Source: Pseudoscleropodium purum (Eukaryota; Streptophyta; Bryopsida; Hypnales; Brachytheciaceae). Taken from it: a stretch of DNA of 64,000 nucleotides. The notes under the pieces are model-generated. The model ran no database searches, was not told the origin of the DNA, and saw nothing but the letters and a program-made list of their open reading frames with translations. Of the stretch, positions 23,112-34,909 are shown piece by piece (position 1 is the stretch's first letter; each line of letters starts with the position of its first letter). Position numbers and translations under genes: made by a program. The stretch spans positions 15,316,501 through 15,380,500 of the forward strand of contig OZ017799.1 in assembly GCA_963969395.1 (NCBI GenBank). The letters are read 5' to 3'.

Positions 23112-23520
23112 GAATGATTGATTTGAGCACCCGGAAGAATCGTTCATTAGGAACGTGAGAGATGTCCGTCAAGTACTCACTGAGATCCGTACAGAGTTTT
23201 CGACCATCTGCAGGCTCCGTGCAAAGGTTTGAATCTCATAATCTTTCAACGCTCTGTTTGCTCTGCGTAACAGATATCTCTGGACACACTTTCGAGCGTT
23301 AAAATTGTGACCCACAACCGCACAAAGCGTACAAACTACCGTCAATTTTGTTAAATTGGCGATATTCACAGAGCCAAAAATTGTGACAAAAATTGTGACA
23401 TGTATCTTCACAAAGGTCTAATTTCAAGCCACGAACTAGGTCAGGAATAGGTCTTGGGTTGATGTCACGCAACTTGAACCATACCAAAGTGATGGAGTAT
23501 CGCCAATTTAACGAATTTGA
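23112..23520 (+). repeat. Displaced 3' flank of OMT copy B plus dispersed repeat
   Basis: After the LINE, the OMT 3' flank resumes (tttgagcacccggaagaatc, then ccgtcaagtactcactgaga) and runs into the AT-rich repeat also seen at 4740-4945 and 42050-42240. No gene. Confidence 0.7.
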
Positions 23521-23529
23521 CATTTATAA

Positions 23530-24000
23530 GATTTAGTTTATAAGATTGAGAATTCGTGTTGAGAAGCACCAAATGAATGCTTGAAGTCAACTAGTCACCA
23601 ATCAACCTATGATATGATGTTAGGGGTCACTGACAGTATTTGCTATTAATCATCAGACAATGTATTCAATTTGTACATTTTTCTTGGGGGGGGTTACTTT
23701 GAGGTGGTTGTGTAAATATTGCTTGACCTCCTAAATAAGTCTACTAAGGATGACCTAACTCCATTGTGGATAAATTGACAAAGAGGATTTAAGTAGGTTT
23801 GTATTTGTAATTTTGTCCAATTTTCACTAGGCCACAATGCACTAAAAAGAGGCATACCATCTTGATTTGCATTAGTTGCCCACCCCTCTCTCTCAAAAAA
23901 TTTACAAGTCGTTAATTTAAAAAAAAAATACTTATTCTCAAAATTGCCATTAATTTCTCAAAAAATCACAAGCCGTTGATCTTGTGAGATTTAATTTGAG
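23530..24000. other. Intergenic sequence
   Basis: I see nothing beyond AT-rich sequence and a short guanine run at about 23686. Confidence 0.4.
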
Positions 24001-24004
24001 CCGT

Positions 24005-24180
24005 CTAAATATGAAATATTAGATATGGATACAAAATTGCATATGGATACCAGATACAGATATGGAATGTTGAATACAGGTATTGAATATGGATACAATA
24101 TCGCATACAAATGTGTACTAAATATTGAATACGGATACCGGATATGGATACAGTACTAAGTACAGATATAGGATGAATTG
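24005..24180. repeat. Degenerate GGATAC-type repeat
   Basis: The motifs atggatac, tggatacc, cagatac and gaatac recur irregularly at short spacing. It looks like an old minisatellite. An apparent open frame here is a by-product. Confidence 0.55.
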
Positions 24181-24249
24181 TCCCATATTGATTGTCAAAC
24201 AAATTGGTTTCTAAAAATTACAAAAAAGAGGAGGGGGTTGGGAATTGAA

Positions 24250-24380
24250 ATTTTATAATTCTAAATTTTATAATTCTAAATTTTATAATTCTAAATTTTA
24301 TAATTCTAAATTTTATAATTCTAAATTTTATAATTCTAAATTTTATAATTCTAAATTTTATAATTCTAAATTTTATAATT
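24250..24380. repeat. 15-bp tandem repeat, about 9 copies
   Basis: The unit attttataattctaa is repeated nearly perfectly from 24250 to about 24380. The near identity of the units suggests recent expansion. There are no spacers, so it is not CRISPR-like. Confidence 0.95.
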
Positions 24381-24399
24381 TCAATGTATTGTAACACAA

Positions 24400-24890
24400 A
24401 CAACAACGTGACGTTTCACAGTCCTAGTGCTAAAAATGGGACTTTCAATGTGTTTATATAGATTTAGGGAAGCCCTAGATTCAAAGTGGAGGTTGTAGAA
24501 TAGGGGTTATTGAATGTATGTATGTAAGGAACATTATGTGGAGCTTCTTCTAATATGATGAAATATGAGTGACCTCAATTTTGTTAAAAGGCTACAATTC
24601 CAAAGCCAAAGTTTTTCACATATACATACTTAAGGGTCTAAAATCTAGGAAAAATATGAATTTGTGTTTCACAATAGGTATTATGAAGGCTAAGGAGCAT
24701 TAACCTTGTCATTGCTCCAATCAAGGATAAATATAGAAATTGCCCCTATTTTGTACCACATATTTCTGTATTTCTTCACCTCTTCACTCTAATAGGGGGC
24801 TTCTAATTGCAAATATAAATTCAAAATTTCCAAATTTTATCATGTGTTGCGAATAAAAAAATCCTAGTATTTTTACAAAAGGTAAATTAT
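24400..24890. other. AT-rich intergenic sequence
   Basis: No gene or clear repeat seen. Confidence 0.4.
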
Positions 24891-24897
24891 GGGGAAA

Positions 24898-25820
24898 CAC
24901 TAGAAGAAAATATTGAAGGATTTTGCAACTACAATGTGCAACTCATTTTGTAGTTGCATAGCACTTTTGCAACTAGGTGACAACGTAGAGCCCGTAGTTG
25001 CAATGGACAAGTTGCATTAGTTGTAGTCTAATTACAGGGTTTTTTGTCATCCGATAGCATGCGAAGAACTTTATCGATGTTTGCAACTTGTTTGTAACTT
25101 TTAGATTTGTAGATTTCAAAATTTTATACCTACCTTCTTTCTAGATTTTAAGATTATAGAACTATCTTTTTCTAGATTTTAAAATGCCAAATCTATCTTT
25201 TTATAGATTTTAGGATTTTAGATCTACCTTTTTATAGATTTCAAAATTTCAAATCTATTTTTTTTTTCTAAATTTCTAAATTTCAAATTTACCTTCAACA
25301 TAGATTTCAAAAATTCAATTTCATAGATTTTAAAATTTCTTGAATTTTAATTATTATTTTTATTTTTACAGATCGTAGAAATCTACAAATTGGAAAAATC
25401 CTAAAATTCTATTACAAAAATTCTTTTGTACAAGACCACCACAAGTTACAAATCTTACATGTCCAATCTAATGGTACTCTTTACAATTGATATGAGACAA
25501 TTGATATAAGATAAATGAGAATGAATTTTGAAAGTAACTAGGAAACAACTAGTGTACAACTAAAAAGCACCTAGGAAACAACTATGGTCATTTTATAGTT
25601 GCATGGTAGTTGTATAGGACACTACTTGTTTCCTAGTCGTTTTTTGCAATTATAGAATGATTGCTTTGCAACTAAAACAATATATGAATGTTGTAAAGCA
25701 ACAACATAAAACAATTATATTAGATTTGGTGCTAATAGAGAGGAAACTAATTGCATGATAGTTGTATACGACACTAGTTGCATAGTAGTTGATTGTACTA
25801 AACATGTTTTTCTTCTAGTA
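24898..25820. mobile_element. CACTA-type non-autonomous element
   Basis: About 923 bp, with ends CACTAGAAGAAAA and TTTTTCTTCTAGTA (last base A where G is expected), flanked by AAA on both sides (24895-24897 and 25821-25823). Inside are repeated gtagttgcat/aacaacta motifs near both ends and a 28-30 base degenerate tandem repeat (25110-25340) around tctacctttttatagatttt. No transposase frame. The internal tagatttt minisatellite is reminiscent of the one in the element at 21214-21843. Confidence 0.7.
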
Positions 25821-25829
25821 AAATGAGGT

Positions 25830-26660
25830 GGACAATTTACCATGGCCATGTTATGAAAGATGCCAACAAATATTGGAATTCCTCCAATTTAACAAAATTA
25901 AAGTTAAGTTGGTCCTTTGGTTGATTGTAGAGTCTTCAAATTCTATTGCAATTTCTTTAGATTAGATGAAGATGTTAAAGGGTACAAGATACTTCTCAAG
26001 ATTAAATATGGTATTCACTTATACGTACATTCAATGATCCCTAAACTAGCTAAAATTAGCTAAATTTCTACCAAAAAAATCCTTGTCCTACTTTTACATT
26101 GTAAAAAAGGACCATTAATAGAGACATTTTAGCCAAAACTACAAAATACAATAGAATTTGAATATTTGATAACTAGTTTACAACTTCTTCCTTATTGAAA
26201 TTAGCATCTATTTAGTCAATTTTGTATTATAGTATTCCCAATAATCCTTTACAACTAACAAAATCCTTTTTTTTCTATTTTTTCATACTACTCACTTTCA
26301 AGGTAGCCGAAGTTGATGCCTATTTGGCTTGAAGGCAGCATATTGCACTAAATTTCATAAACTAGTTCTAGGATCACTACATACATTAGGATTGTCGATC
26401 ACCTCTAGTGGACTATTTGTTTCTTCATTTGTCTAATTCACTCATCTAGTAGAGGTGATGCTTCTTCAATACAAGTGTTGCCTATTCAATGTATTCAATA
26501 TATAGTTGACTTTCTAGAAAGGTAGAAAAAGTCGAAATGGACTCACCTTGTCCATAGTGCTCAACACATTGTTGCCAATGCAAAGGTGGGGCGCAAACGC
26601 TTGTCTGGGTGTAGGTGCTTTGCTAGCCAACACTACAAGAAAAAACAATGTCTAACTAAC
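25830..26660. other. AT-rich intergenic sequence
   Basis: No gene. A CACTA-like single end (cactacaagaaaaaac) starts at 26632, but I found no partner. Confidence 0.4.
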
Positions 26661-26667
26661 ATAATAA

Positions 26668-26883
26668 CACTATAAGAAAACCATATTTTGGAATACGAGC
26701 CTAATGTTTTTAAATGATTTTTAGGTGATGTCCAATGTGACAAACCCATATTTTTATGTCAACAAAAAAATCCAAAGAACATCAATATTGACATAAAAAC
26801 ATGGATTTGTTGATTGAACATCACCTAAAATCCATTTAAAAAAAATTAGGGCTCATCTCCAAAAATGTGGATTTCTTATAGTG
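26668..26883. mobile_element. CACTA-type MITE, CACTATAAGAAA family, copy 1
   Basis: This 216-bp element starts CACTATAAGAAAACCATATT, ends in the inverse CTTATAGTG, and is flanked by TAA (26665-26667 and 26884-26886). The halves are largely self-complementary (gtgatgtccaatgtgacaaa against the ttgaacatcacctaaaat side). It is the same family as 29602-29817. Confidence 0.8.
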
Positions 26884-26989
26884 TAATAACCTCACATGTG
26901 TTGGTTAGAATAATTGGTTAGAATGATTTGATTTGAACAATAATCAATATAAATGTATGGATTTTATTTCTTGATTTGGTCATATTAAA

Positions 26990-27170
26990 AAAAATTATTA
27001 GTATTCAAAAATCCACCACCATGTAGGTTGCCACATCAATAGACCCACCACATGGATTGGATTGCCATGTCAGTAGCCCCCATATGGGCAAGGTTGATGA
27101 TGGGGCTTGAACCCACAACCACATATCATACCCAAAGGGGTAGAGTTAGTACATTGATGCTAATTAATTA
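26990..27170 (-). mobile_element. Possible tRNA-derived SINE
   Basis: On the minus strand, gtgggttcaagcccc matches the RNA polymerase III B-box (GGTTCRANNCC) inside a T-arm-like context. It is preceded at about 35 bases by a weak A-box-like region, and followed by about 110 bases ending in a T-rich tail. No target duplication was found. A degraded tRNA pseudogene is an alternative. Confidence 0.35.
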
Positions 27171-27229
27171 ATTAAACTTCCAAAGTAGATTTTGCATTTT
27201 TACATTTAATTTTTAACAAATTCCACACA

Positions 27230-27560
27230 ACATTCTACTTAATTCAATATACTCAACAATCGAACTTTGAATGCCACAACCTTGGTTTATAGGGAGATGA
27301 GAAGACAATTGAAGCTATTTATTTAAGTGGAGTGGTACAAGGTAGAACAATCCATATGGGATATGTAAACTAGAATTAATACAAGCTCAATTGCTCATAG
27401 TTAAGTCAAAAGTAAGAATCATGGTTAAAGTAAAATTTTACTCTTCATTTAGGCAATGTAGAATAATTCTTTCAGAAAATTTTGAACTAAGTTAATGAAG
27501 AAAATCAAGCTAACTTTCATATCCCAAAATTCATTTGAGATTTTGAGACTCTAATCAAAA
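27230..27560 (+). repeat. Dispersed repeat, paired with 63170-63390
   Basis: Same-orientation similarity to 63170-63390: shared phrases include acaatccaattgagatatgt-like text, ttaggattagtagaagctca and the aagaatcat block. Non-coding. Confidence 0.5.
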
Positions 27561-27569
27561 GTTACATAC

Positions 27570-29035
27570 AAATTTCAGAGAGGGGTTGGGACATTTTCTT
27601 CGATGATTTCAAACATCCTCCTTAAAATTTGTCCATAATTTTTGATTGGAGGCTTGAAATATCAAAAAAAATTTGAAGATGAAAGTTGGTTAGATTTCAT
27701 AAATTTTTGTAGTTCAAAGTTTTTTTGGAAAAAGTTGTTTTACTATGACAAAATGAGGTCTAAAATTCTACTTTGCACACAATTCCTACATTTTGACCTT
27801 TGCAATATAGTCTAATTATAGAACTTCCTCATTACCTTGAACTTTGGAAACATTTCCGTAAACATAACAATTTGTCAAAGGACAGGAACATACTAGCCAA
27901 CTATAGAAAAATAGAGTACCAAAATCATTACATTGAAGGATACTTTCTCTACATCTCATTAGGTAGATAAAGAAGGAGATTTGCAATGATTGACCTTCAA
28001 TTGAAAGTGCAAACAAAATCTATGAATTCCTCCAGTAAAATTCCATTTTTTATTTGCATTACAATATCTTACACCTTCATTTCATAGAACATGCTTTTCA
28101 ATTGGCCGAAATATATGTTGAAAAGACATATACATTCAAGTTTGATGCAACAATTAGAATGTTATACAAGCTTCAAAGACCTTTACATTGCATCCATCAA
28201 TTACTTGATCTACAAAACTACTTAGCATTCTAAATGAGCTCATTTGAAGTCTTAGGTGATGAAAAAAATCTTACAATTGAAAATATTTAGGTCACTATCA
28301 CAAATTCACAATTGTATCACTCATCATTTACAGGAGGTGAGACGTCCATAAGAACATTGAGTATTTCTTATTATCATGTCTCATTCCATATGTTTGCATA
28401 ACTAACTCTTATATTATGTGAATAAAAATATTAAAGGGGTACAATTAATACAATTAATAAGAAATATGAGTGCTCAACAATACAAAACAACTTCATCAAT
28501 TTTCCTTACTAAAAGGGTCACCCTGAATTTTAGGATATAAACTAGCAAAATGCAGGTTTACAAATATCAAGAGATTGAAAAGACAACTATCCAAAGTCAT
28601 CTTCCATCATGGCCAAATGATCCATCCTTCTAGGAGAGCATATCCCTGTACCTTTCGAGATCCATTTGCTTAAAAAATATGTACCCCTCCAAACTATGTT
28701 ATAGAATTGTTGTGAAACTAAAAACCTACAGAACAAACTGAAAGATAGCTTGCATTGTATGATAAGTATGTGCATAGTCTTTTTGATGAGATCTTCTAGT
28801 ATGTGATGACTTCACTTACCGTATCACTAGCACCCATACAAATTGTAAGAATGTCTAGCTAATGCAAGGTCATACCTACTCACATATGCACCAATTATCA
28901 TGACAACTATAAAATTAAATTTCATAATGCTTAGTAATATTTAAATATTTGATAAAGTGATCTAGGCTAATATAAAATAAGAAGACATATCTTGCTTTTA
29001 TGGAAAAAATTTGACTTATTAAGCTACTCAAATTG
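27570..29035. other. AT-rich intergenic sequence
   Basis: No gene found. Small open frames here look like chance. The lower part could hold the diverged 5' end of the LINE that follows. Confidence 0.4.
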
Positions 29036-29601
29036 CCTCAAAGGCAATGTACCAATACAAAATTGCACACTGATCACTTTCTTGAAGATGTACACAATAC
29101 AATACTCCAAGAACTTATAGATAAAGAAGTAAAAAGAGTAGAATGGTAGGCAATCCGCTCCTCCAATTGTTGGATGCAGATTAATAGGCACATGCAACGA
29201 GACTTTTTCCTCAACGTGCAACAATAAAAATCAAACCCACCAATTATGCAATTAATTGACAATGATAGCAAGGAATAGAACACCAATGCCAAGATGGCAC
29301 ATTACGCAACAAGGTATTATCAAAACTTCTTTATATTCCATGCAAGGTGAATTGGAAGAGTGGATCCAAGCACACATTGCTTGTTGGGACACCATTTCAT
29401 TGTTAGCTACGACGCAAATAAACACAAAATTGACTCAAGATATTATGAAAAGAGAGCTTCTTTAGGTACTCCAAGCCTTGCCAACTGGATGAGCTCCACG
29501 AGAGGACAACTTCTTTGCAGAATTCTACTCAATGCTATAAAAAGCGATAGAAGAGAACATGTACCAAGCGAGCCAAAAGGCACCCAGAATATATAAACTC
29601 C

Positions 29602-29817
29602 GACTATAAGAAATCCACGTTTTTGGATGCAAGCCCTAATTTTTTAAAACAAATTTTAGGTGATGTTCAATGCAACAAATCCATATTTTTGGGTCAATAT
29701 TGATGTTCTTTCAACTTTTTGATTGATATAAAAACATGGGTTTGTCACATTGGACATCACCTTCAATTCTTTGAAGAAAATTAGGCTCGTCACCCAAAAC
29801 ACGGGTTTCTTATAGTG
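29602..29817. mobile_element. CACTA-type MITE, CACTATAAGAAA family, copy 2, inside the LINE
   Basis: This 216-bp element has ends GACTATAAGAAATCCACG and CGGGTTTCTTATAGTG and matches the copy at 26668-26883 (both have the ggtgatgt and acatcacct arms). The first base is G rather than C. The 3-bp duplication is not intact (tcc and cca). It interrupts the RT coding region between IYKLR and the CFIPKN block. Confidence 0.7.
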
Positions 29818-31877
29818 CCATCACCTTCTCAATACATGCTTACTTTGTTTCATTCCTAAAAACAATACAAAAACAAACTTCAAAGATTGGAAATCCATTG
29901 CACTTCTTGGTATAATCTACAAAATATATATTAGCCCAAACATTAGCCCGTAGACTCCAACCCTTCTTTGACACTTTAATCAAGCCCGATCAAATAGACT
30001 TTATTAAAAAAAGAAGTATCATAGACAACATATTTCTAGCTTTTGAGTCAATGAAGTGGGCCGTTGAGTCTTCATAGGATAAGGTGATGCTTCTCTTAGA
30101 CTTTGAAAAAGCGTATGACTAAGGAGAATGGGACTTCTTTGAAGGAAACCTCCTAAAAATAGGCTATTCTCAAGAATAGATCCAATGAATCTAAGCCTAA
30201 AATACATTGACTTTAGATGCATAGATGGAATTAACAAGACACGCAACTCCCCATTTCAACTCTCACAATCAATTAAACAAGGTTGCCCTTTAGTACCCTT
30301 TTCTATACCTCTTTATAGCCAACAATTTAGGCTACCTCCTCAAAATCCATAGAAGAAACTTTTGACTTTGAAGTAAGTGTCATATACAAAAAATTTGTAG
30401 ACAATATTAATCTTTACTTAGCAGGAGTGGTAGAAAACTTAAATTATAGAGCAAAATCAGCCATAGACCTTTTTGCTATAGTATCTAGATCTAAAATAAA
30501 TTGGCACAAATCCAATGCCATTTGGATTAGTATCTTATCAGAAAACTTTGAATAGGGTGAAGACATCCAATTGCATTGGTTCTCCATAGGAGAGTTAATA
30601 AGGTACCTAGGCTTTTCTATGGGCTTTAAAGTCCCCACAAAGAATAGGTTCAACATTGCCTTACAACATTTAAAACAAAAACTTGCATATTGGAGTACAA
30701 CAAAACTATCTCTTGAAAATCGAATTTGGGTTGCCAACCAAGTTCTACTTGCACCGATTTGGTACCTAGCGCGATGTTGGGCCCTACGCTTAGACATACA
30801 AGCTAAAATTCAAAGCCTTATTAGAATGGAGGCAAATGACTTCTAGTTCTTCTAGAATGGTGAACTATTTGGTAGACATAACGACATGCTAGGTGACTTA
30901 GCATACGCATACAAAAGCAAATGGTTGTGACACAACATCAACAAACTTCAAGACCTTTGGAATGAATTCTAGAACAGCTCAAAAAATTATAAAGCCCTAG
31001 GTTCAACCATTGATAGGAGCTACATACAAAACAAAATGCAAGAGATTATAGAAGCCATTCCTAACTTGTGGTCAATGAAATAGTCTCTGTCCTTTTATCT
31101 TTTGAGTGGATTGTAGAATACAATAACAAAACAAGCCTATTCATTTAAAGAAGATCACCCATTTTTGATCAGCATCCCATTTCTGTAGCCTAGGGTGGTT
31201 TGTTTCCAAAGCATATTGTGCTCTACTTCCAATCAAGTGGATAGGAGAAACTAATAAGAAATTCAGGTAAGAAATTCTAGCATTTCTCTCTTAAATTCTA
31301 CCGAAGCCCGCACAAGGAAGAAATTTGTGACCTCGCAAGCAAGAAGCTCCTCAGAACCAGAGTCATCACGCCAGGCGACCTCAATTCAACATTAATCAAC
31401 CCAGATCAAGACTATTCAGGTAGAATCTAGCTGCAGGGTCTCGTCCGTGACTTGATTTTCGACCCAACTGAATGGTTGTGGAAAACACCATCAGGCTCGA
31501 GCAAGCCCTTCTTCAACTATTCAACGAAAATTTGCTTATAACATTGACTGCAATGATGCGCAGGCCAATCCAATCTCTTCAAGAAATTGGACCAGCTGAA
31601 GTTCACAATGGAGGAAACGAATAATAAGGCTACGCACATCACCTGGGATAAGCGAAGACCAGCGAAACTCCAATCCTTCCTGTGGTGTTGCCTGTCTGAT
31701 ATGGCGCCACTTCAGAAACATTTGTACCGCACTTGATCTTCACGACCGACCTTCCCTCTCGGAGAAAACCTGCACGAGGCATCCTCCCAGGAACCTTTGA
31801 TTCTACCGGCTACTACTCTCCGGCCGTTTATACCTCGACATTGCCAGCGATATTTTACGTTCCACCACCCTGTGGAA

Positions 31878-32119
31878 TATGGCCAGGGAGGATTGACCCC
31901 TCTATTGCCTCATGTTTTACCCTTGTAGAAAACCCTGAAATTTTTTATTTGTCACATATGATCAAATTTGCAAATTCTGAATACATATTTGCAATCATAG
32001 ACCCTGAATTAGTTGTGAGACATGATGAAATGCAAAATTTAAGTGGCGCGAAATAGGGGACAATTTTTGACATTTACCCTTTGGTAGGGCAAAAGAGGGG
32101 TCAATCCTCCTTGACCATA
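31878..32119. mobile_element. MITE with TATGGYCA ends inside the LINE
   Basis: The left end TATGGCCAGGGAGGATTGAC and the inverse right end GTCAATCCTCCTTGACCATA give a roughly 30-base inverted repeat. GAA flanks both sides (31875-31877 and 32120-32122). Taking out the element and one GAA restores the LINE frame exactly (…TTLW then NICC). Length 242 bp. Superfamily uncertain. Confidence 0.8.
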
Positions 32120-32179
32120 GAATATTTGTTGCACCAAAAACAAGAACGGTGTAAGTGTGAGGCTTTGTCTTATGTAAAC

Positions 32180-34635
32180 ACCAATATTAGTTTATTGAGA
32201 GTGGATAAATTTTTTTTTTAAAAATCCAAAAAAATCCAAATAGTAGAGATATTGATAAAGATGATTTCTTTTAAGGTGGTGAGTATTGAAACTATTTACA
32301 TAGATGGTAAACATAAATTGTTTTATAGATGGTATAATCAAATTTCTATATGCAATATTAAGCACAAAATATAATGGATTTTATTTTTTTTAATCACATT
32401 TAAATATTGATTACAACTATTCTATGATTCATTTATAAATAAGGTGAAATCACATTGCAATAAAGATTTGATTGTTTGTTGTTGTATAAGTGTTAAATAA
32501 ATTAATCTTCAACATACACACATAATTTGGTAAATCATTTATTTCTTCATTGAAACTAATAAAATGTTATTCAAGTTGTTCACAATAATGTAGGTATTCT
32601 TTTTCTTTTTTTTGCCATTTTTTAATTTAGTTTCTGATTTTCAAATGTTTTAAAAAAAATTGAGTTTTTTTGACTTTGTCTTCTTTATAGTTAAATCCTT
32701 TTTCTTTGATGTCATGGAAAAAAATTGAAATTAGCTTTTTCAACTACTTTAGTTTGTATTTTATTTTATATAACATTGTTTCTAATGAAAAATGTTTCTA
32801 TACTTAATATTCTCTATAACAATTAAAAGTTCTATGAAATGATTTTCTTCATTTTCAAAACTATTTTTCTTTAAATCACTTACATTTTTTTTAATATAAA
32901 AATCACATTCTTTCTAATTTGTATAAGACCATTTTCAGAATTGCATATTACTTTTGCCATTTAGATTAAATCATTTTCATTGTTTCCAATAAAAGTGCAA
33001 TTGATATTGTATTCATTTTAACTCCTAAAGCTCCATTGTATATGTAGGGAACAAAATGGAATTTTGATAGGTTCCTATGAACTCAAATTTTGGTGAAACT
33101 ATTTGAAACTTTCTCATAAGATGGAAAAACTTATTAGTTTTTATTCCAATTGGTGTCCAAGAACAAAAATTATGCCACAGTAACCTCAAAATGGAGGAGA
33201 CTTGGCAACAAAAAAAAATCTGCAAAAAATTGCATTAAAAATTTTAATTATTTTTTTCTCATAGATTATGTTTTTATCTAAATGGAAAGCTTTGATTCAT
33301 TCCATGCAATTAGATTAGTAATGTGAAATTCATAAAGTTTCTTGTTTTGCAAGCAATTAGAGCATTTTTTTGAAAAAAACTTTTTCTTTTACTTTGGATG
33401 CTAATATTTTTCTATCCATATAGCCAAGCATCATAAAATTTTTACCATTTGATTTGAAAAAAGTACAATACAAGATCTTTTAGTTAAATTCTAAGAAAAA
33501 ATCTTATTTATTCTTTTTTAGATGAATACAAAAAAGTAACAATTTTGTGTTTTTTGAATTAAAAATGGTCTCAAGATTAAATTTTTTTTTAAATTTTAAT
33601 ATATTCAATAATTTACAAAATAATAATAATAAAATTCTTATATAAAGACATAAAATTTTCTAATATATAAAAATAGATCTATCATCAAATTATCCATTTT
33701 TTTTATTCATTTTAATTGACCAATATATTCTTGAGGATTTTTTATTTCATGCTACACTTTGTAACAATTAATAATTTTAATAGGATTTTCAAATTGAATA
33801 TTGGATCTACATTGAATAATTTGTGAATTGTTCTAACAATTGGATTTGATCGTGTATATAGCATTTCTGTTTTAAATTGTATTGAACTTGTTTATTTTGT
33901 TTCAAATTAAATCAAATTTACATTTATTCTTGGATTGATTCTTTTACAATATTTATTTATTATTATGAATCCAAATCTATAATATTATTTTACATTATTT
34001 GAATTCATAGAGAAAACCATCTAAAACTTCAATTAGTTCAAAAAGACTATTTTCAAAAGCTATATATATAAATTTCAATATAAAATTCCTAGCCAAAAAG
34101 AATAAATAATATTTAATTTTTTAAATTCTAAGTTGTCTCAAATAATTAGATATCCACTTAATTGTAGAAAAACCACCCCACAATCCAATAGCTATACTAT
34201 CTACTTGACATTTTCTCTATGTATTGATTTTCATTTCAAATTATTTCATTATATCATAACTTGTATTGTATGAAAGATTATAACATTCAATTTTTCATCT
34301 AATTTTGCCATATCATATACAAATTTTTCCACAAATTGTACAAACCTATACAAAGTTGCTAAAAGTACAAGTATACAAATGTACAAATATACAAATATAC
34401 ATATATACCTGCAAAACAATATGAAAATGTTAGTTTGATCAAACGAACTATTGAATTCAAATTCAAATTTAAGCCAAATACAATTACTTCTTGTTTATCT
34501 TATCAATTGTATCATTCAACATCTATTTCACACTTTGATGGGAGTATGATGTGGATGGACTAGCATCGTCATTAGATTTATAATAGTAGAATGGAAAGAC
34601 AAAATTTAATTTAAATTCTTAGAGAGTACCTACAT
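32180..34635. other. Very AT-rich intergenic sequence
   Basis: I see no gene. The block 33060-33430 repeats the phrases of 1150-1450 (ggtgaaactatttgaaactt, aagctttgattcattccatg, agagcatttttttgaaaaaa), so it is another copy of an old dispersed repeat. Confidence 0.45.
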
Positions 34636-34641
34636 AGATAT

Positions 34642-34908
34642 CATTAGAAGAGTTTTGGGGGGTCCAGAAGCCTGTTTCAGGCCTATTCCCTCATAGCAAG
34701 GGGAACGGCCTACTGTCAGAATTTTCTTTTTCATTAAAAAAAAAAATTTAGTCTCCAAATGCAAGAAAAAATTAAATTAAATTTTTTTTTTTTGGTCAAT
34801 GATGTGGCAAGGTCTCGGCCACGTCAAACCGTTGTGCCGAACCTATTTCCTGCGTTTGCAGATTGTGATAATTCATAGGCATCCAAAGGCTCCAAAAATC
34901 TTCTAATG
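34642..34908 (+). mobile_element. CATTAGAAGA MITE, left (forward) copy
   Basis: This 267-bp element begins CATTAGAAGAGTTTTGGGGG and ends in the inverse CCAAAAATCTTCTAATG. Its interior (gtggcaaggtctcggccacg, ttgtgccgaacctatttcct) matches the copy at 37125-37430 in inverse orientation. No clear target duplication. Confidence 0.7.
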
Positions 34909-34909
34909 A

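Larger units (their letters stand above)
29040..32170 (+). mobile_element. L1-type LINE, decayed ORF2 with two nested MITEs
   Basis: This is a relic of a plant LINE ORF2 (reverse transcriptase). In order: the pre-RT linker (MQINRHMQRDFF, MAHYATRYYQNFF); RT block FFAEFY (29500-29535); CFIPKN and FKDWKSIALLGIIYKIY (29850-29930); IIDNIFLAFESMKWAVESS and LLLDFEKAYD (30010-30120, the first catalytic Asp); IKQGCPL (30268-30290); FVDN (about 30393, the YADD box with its second Asp changed to Asn); YLGFSMGFKVP and WSTTKLSLENRIWVANQVLL (30600-30750, thumb); zf-RVT HITWDKRRPAKLQSFLW (31650-31680); and TTLWNICCTKNKNGV after 31860. No endonuclease domain is visible. Multiple stops and frameshifts make it inactive. 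MITEs sit at 29602-29817 and 31878-32119. Confidence 0.85.

Noticed and set aside
24250..24380. CRISPR-like array
   Set aside because: Units are directly adjacent with no spacers, in plant nuclear DNA.
26632..26650. CACTA-like single terminus
   Set aside because: No matching opposite end found; likewise at 59040-59051.
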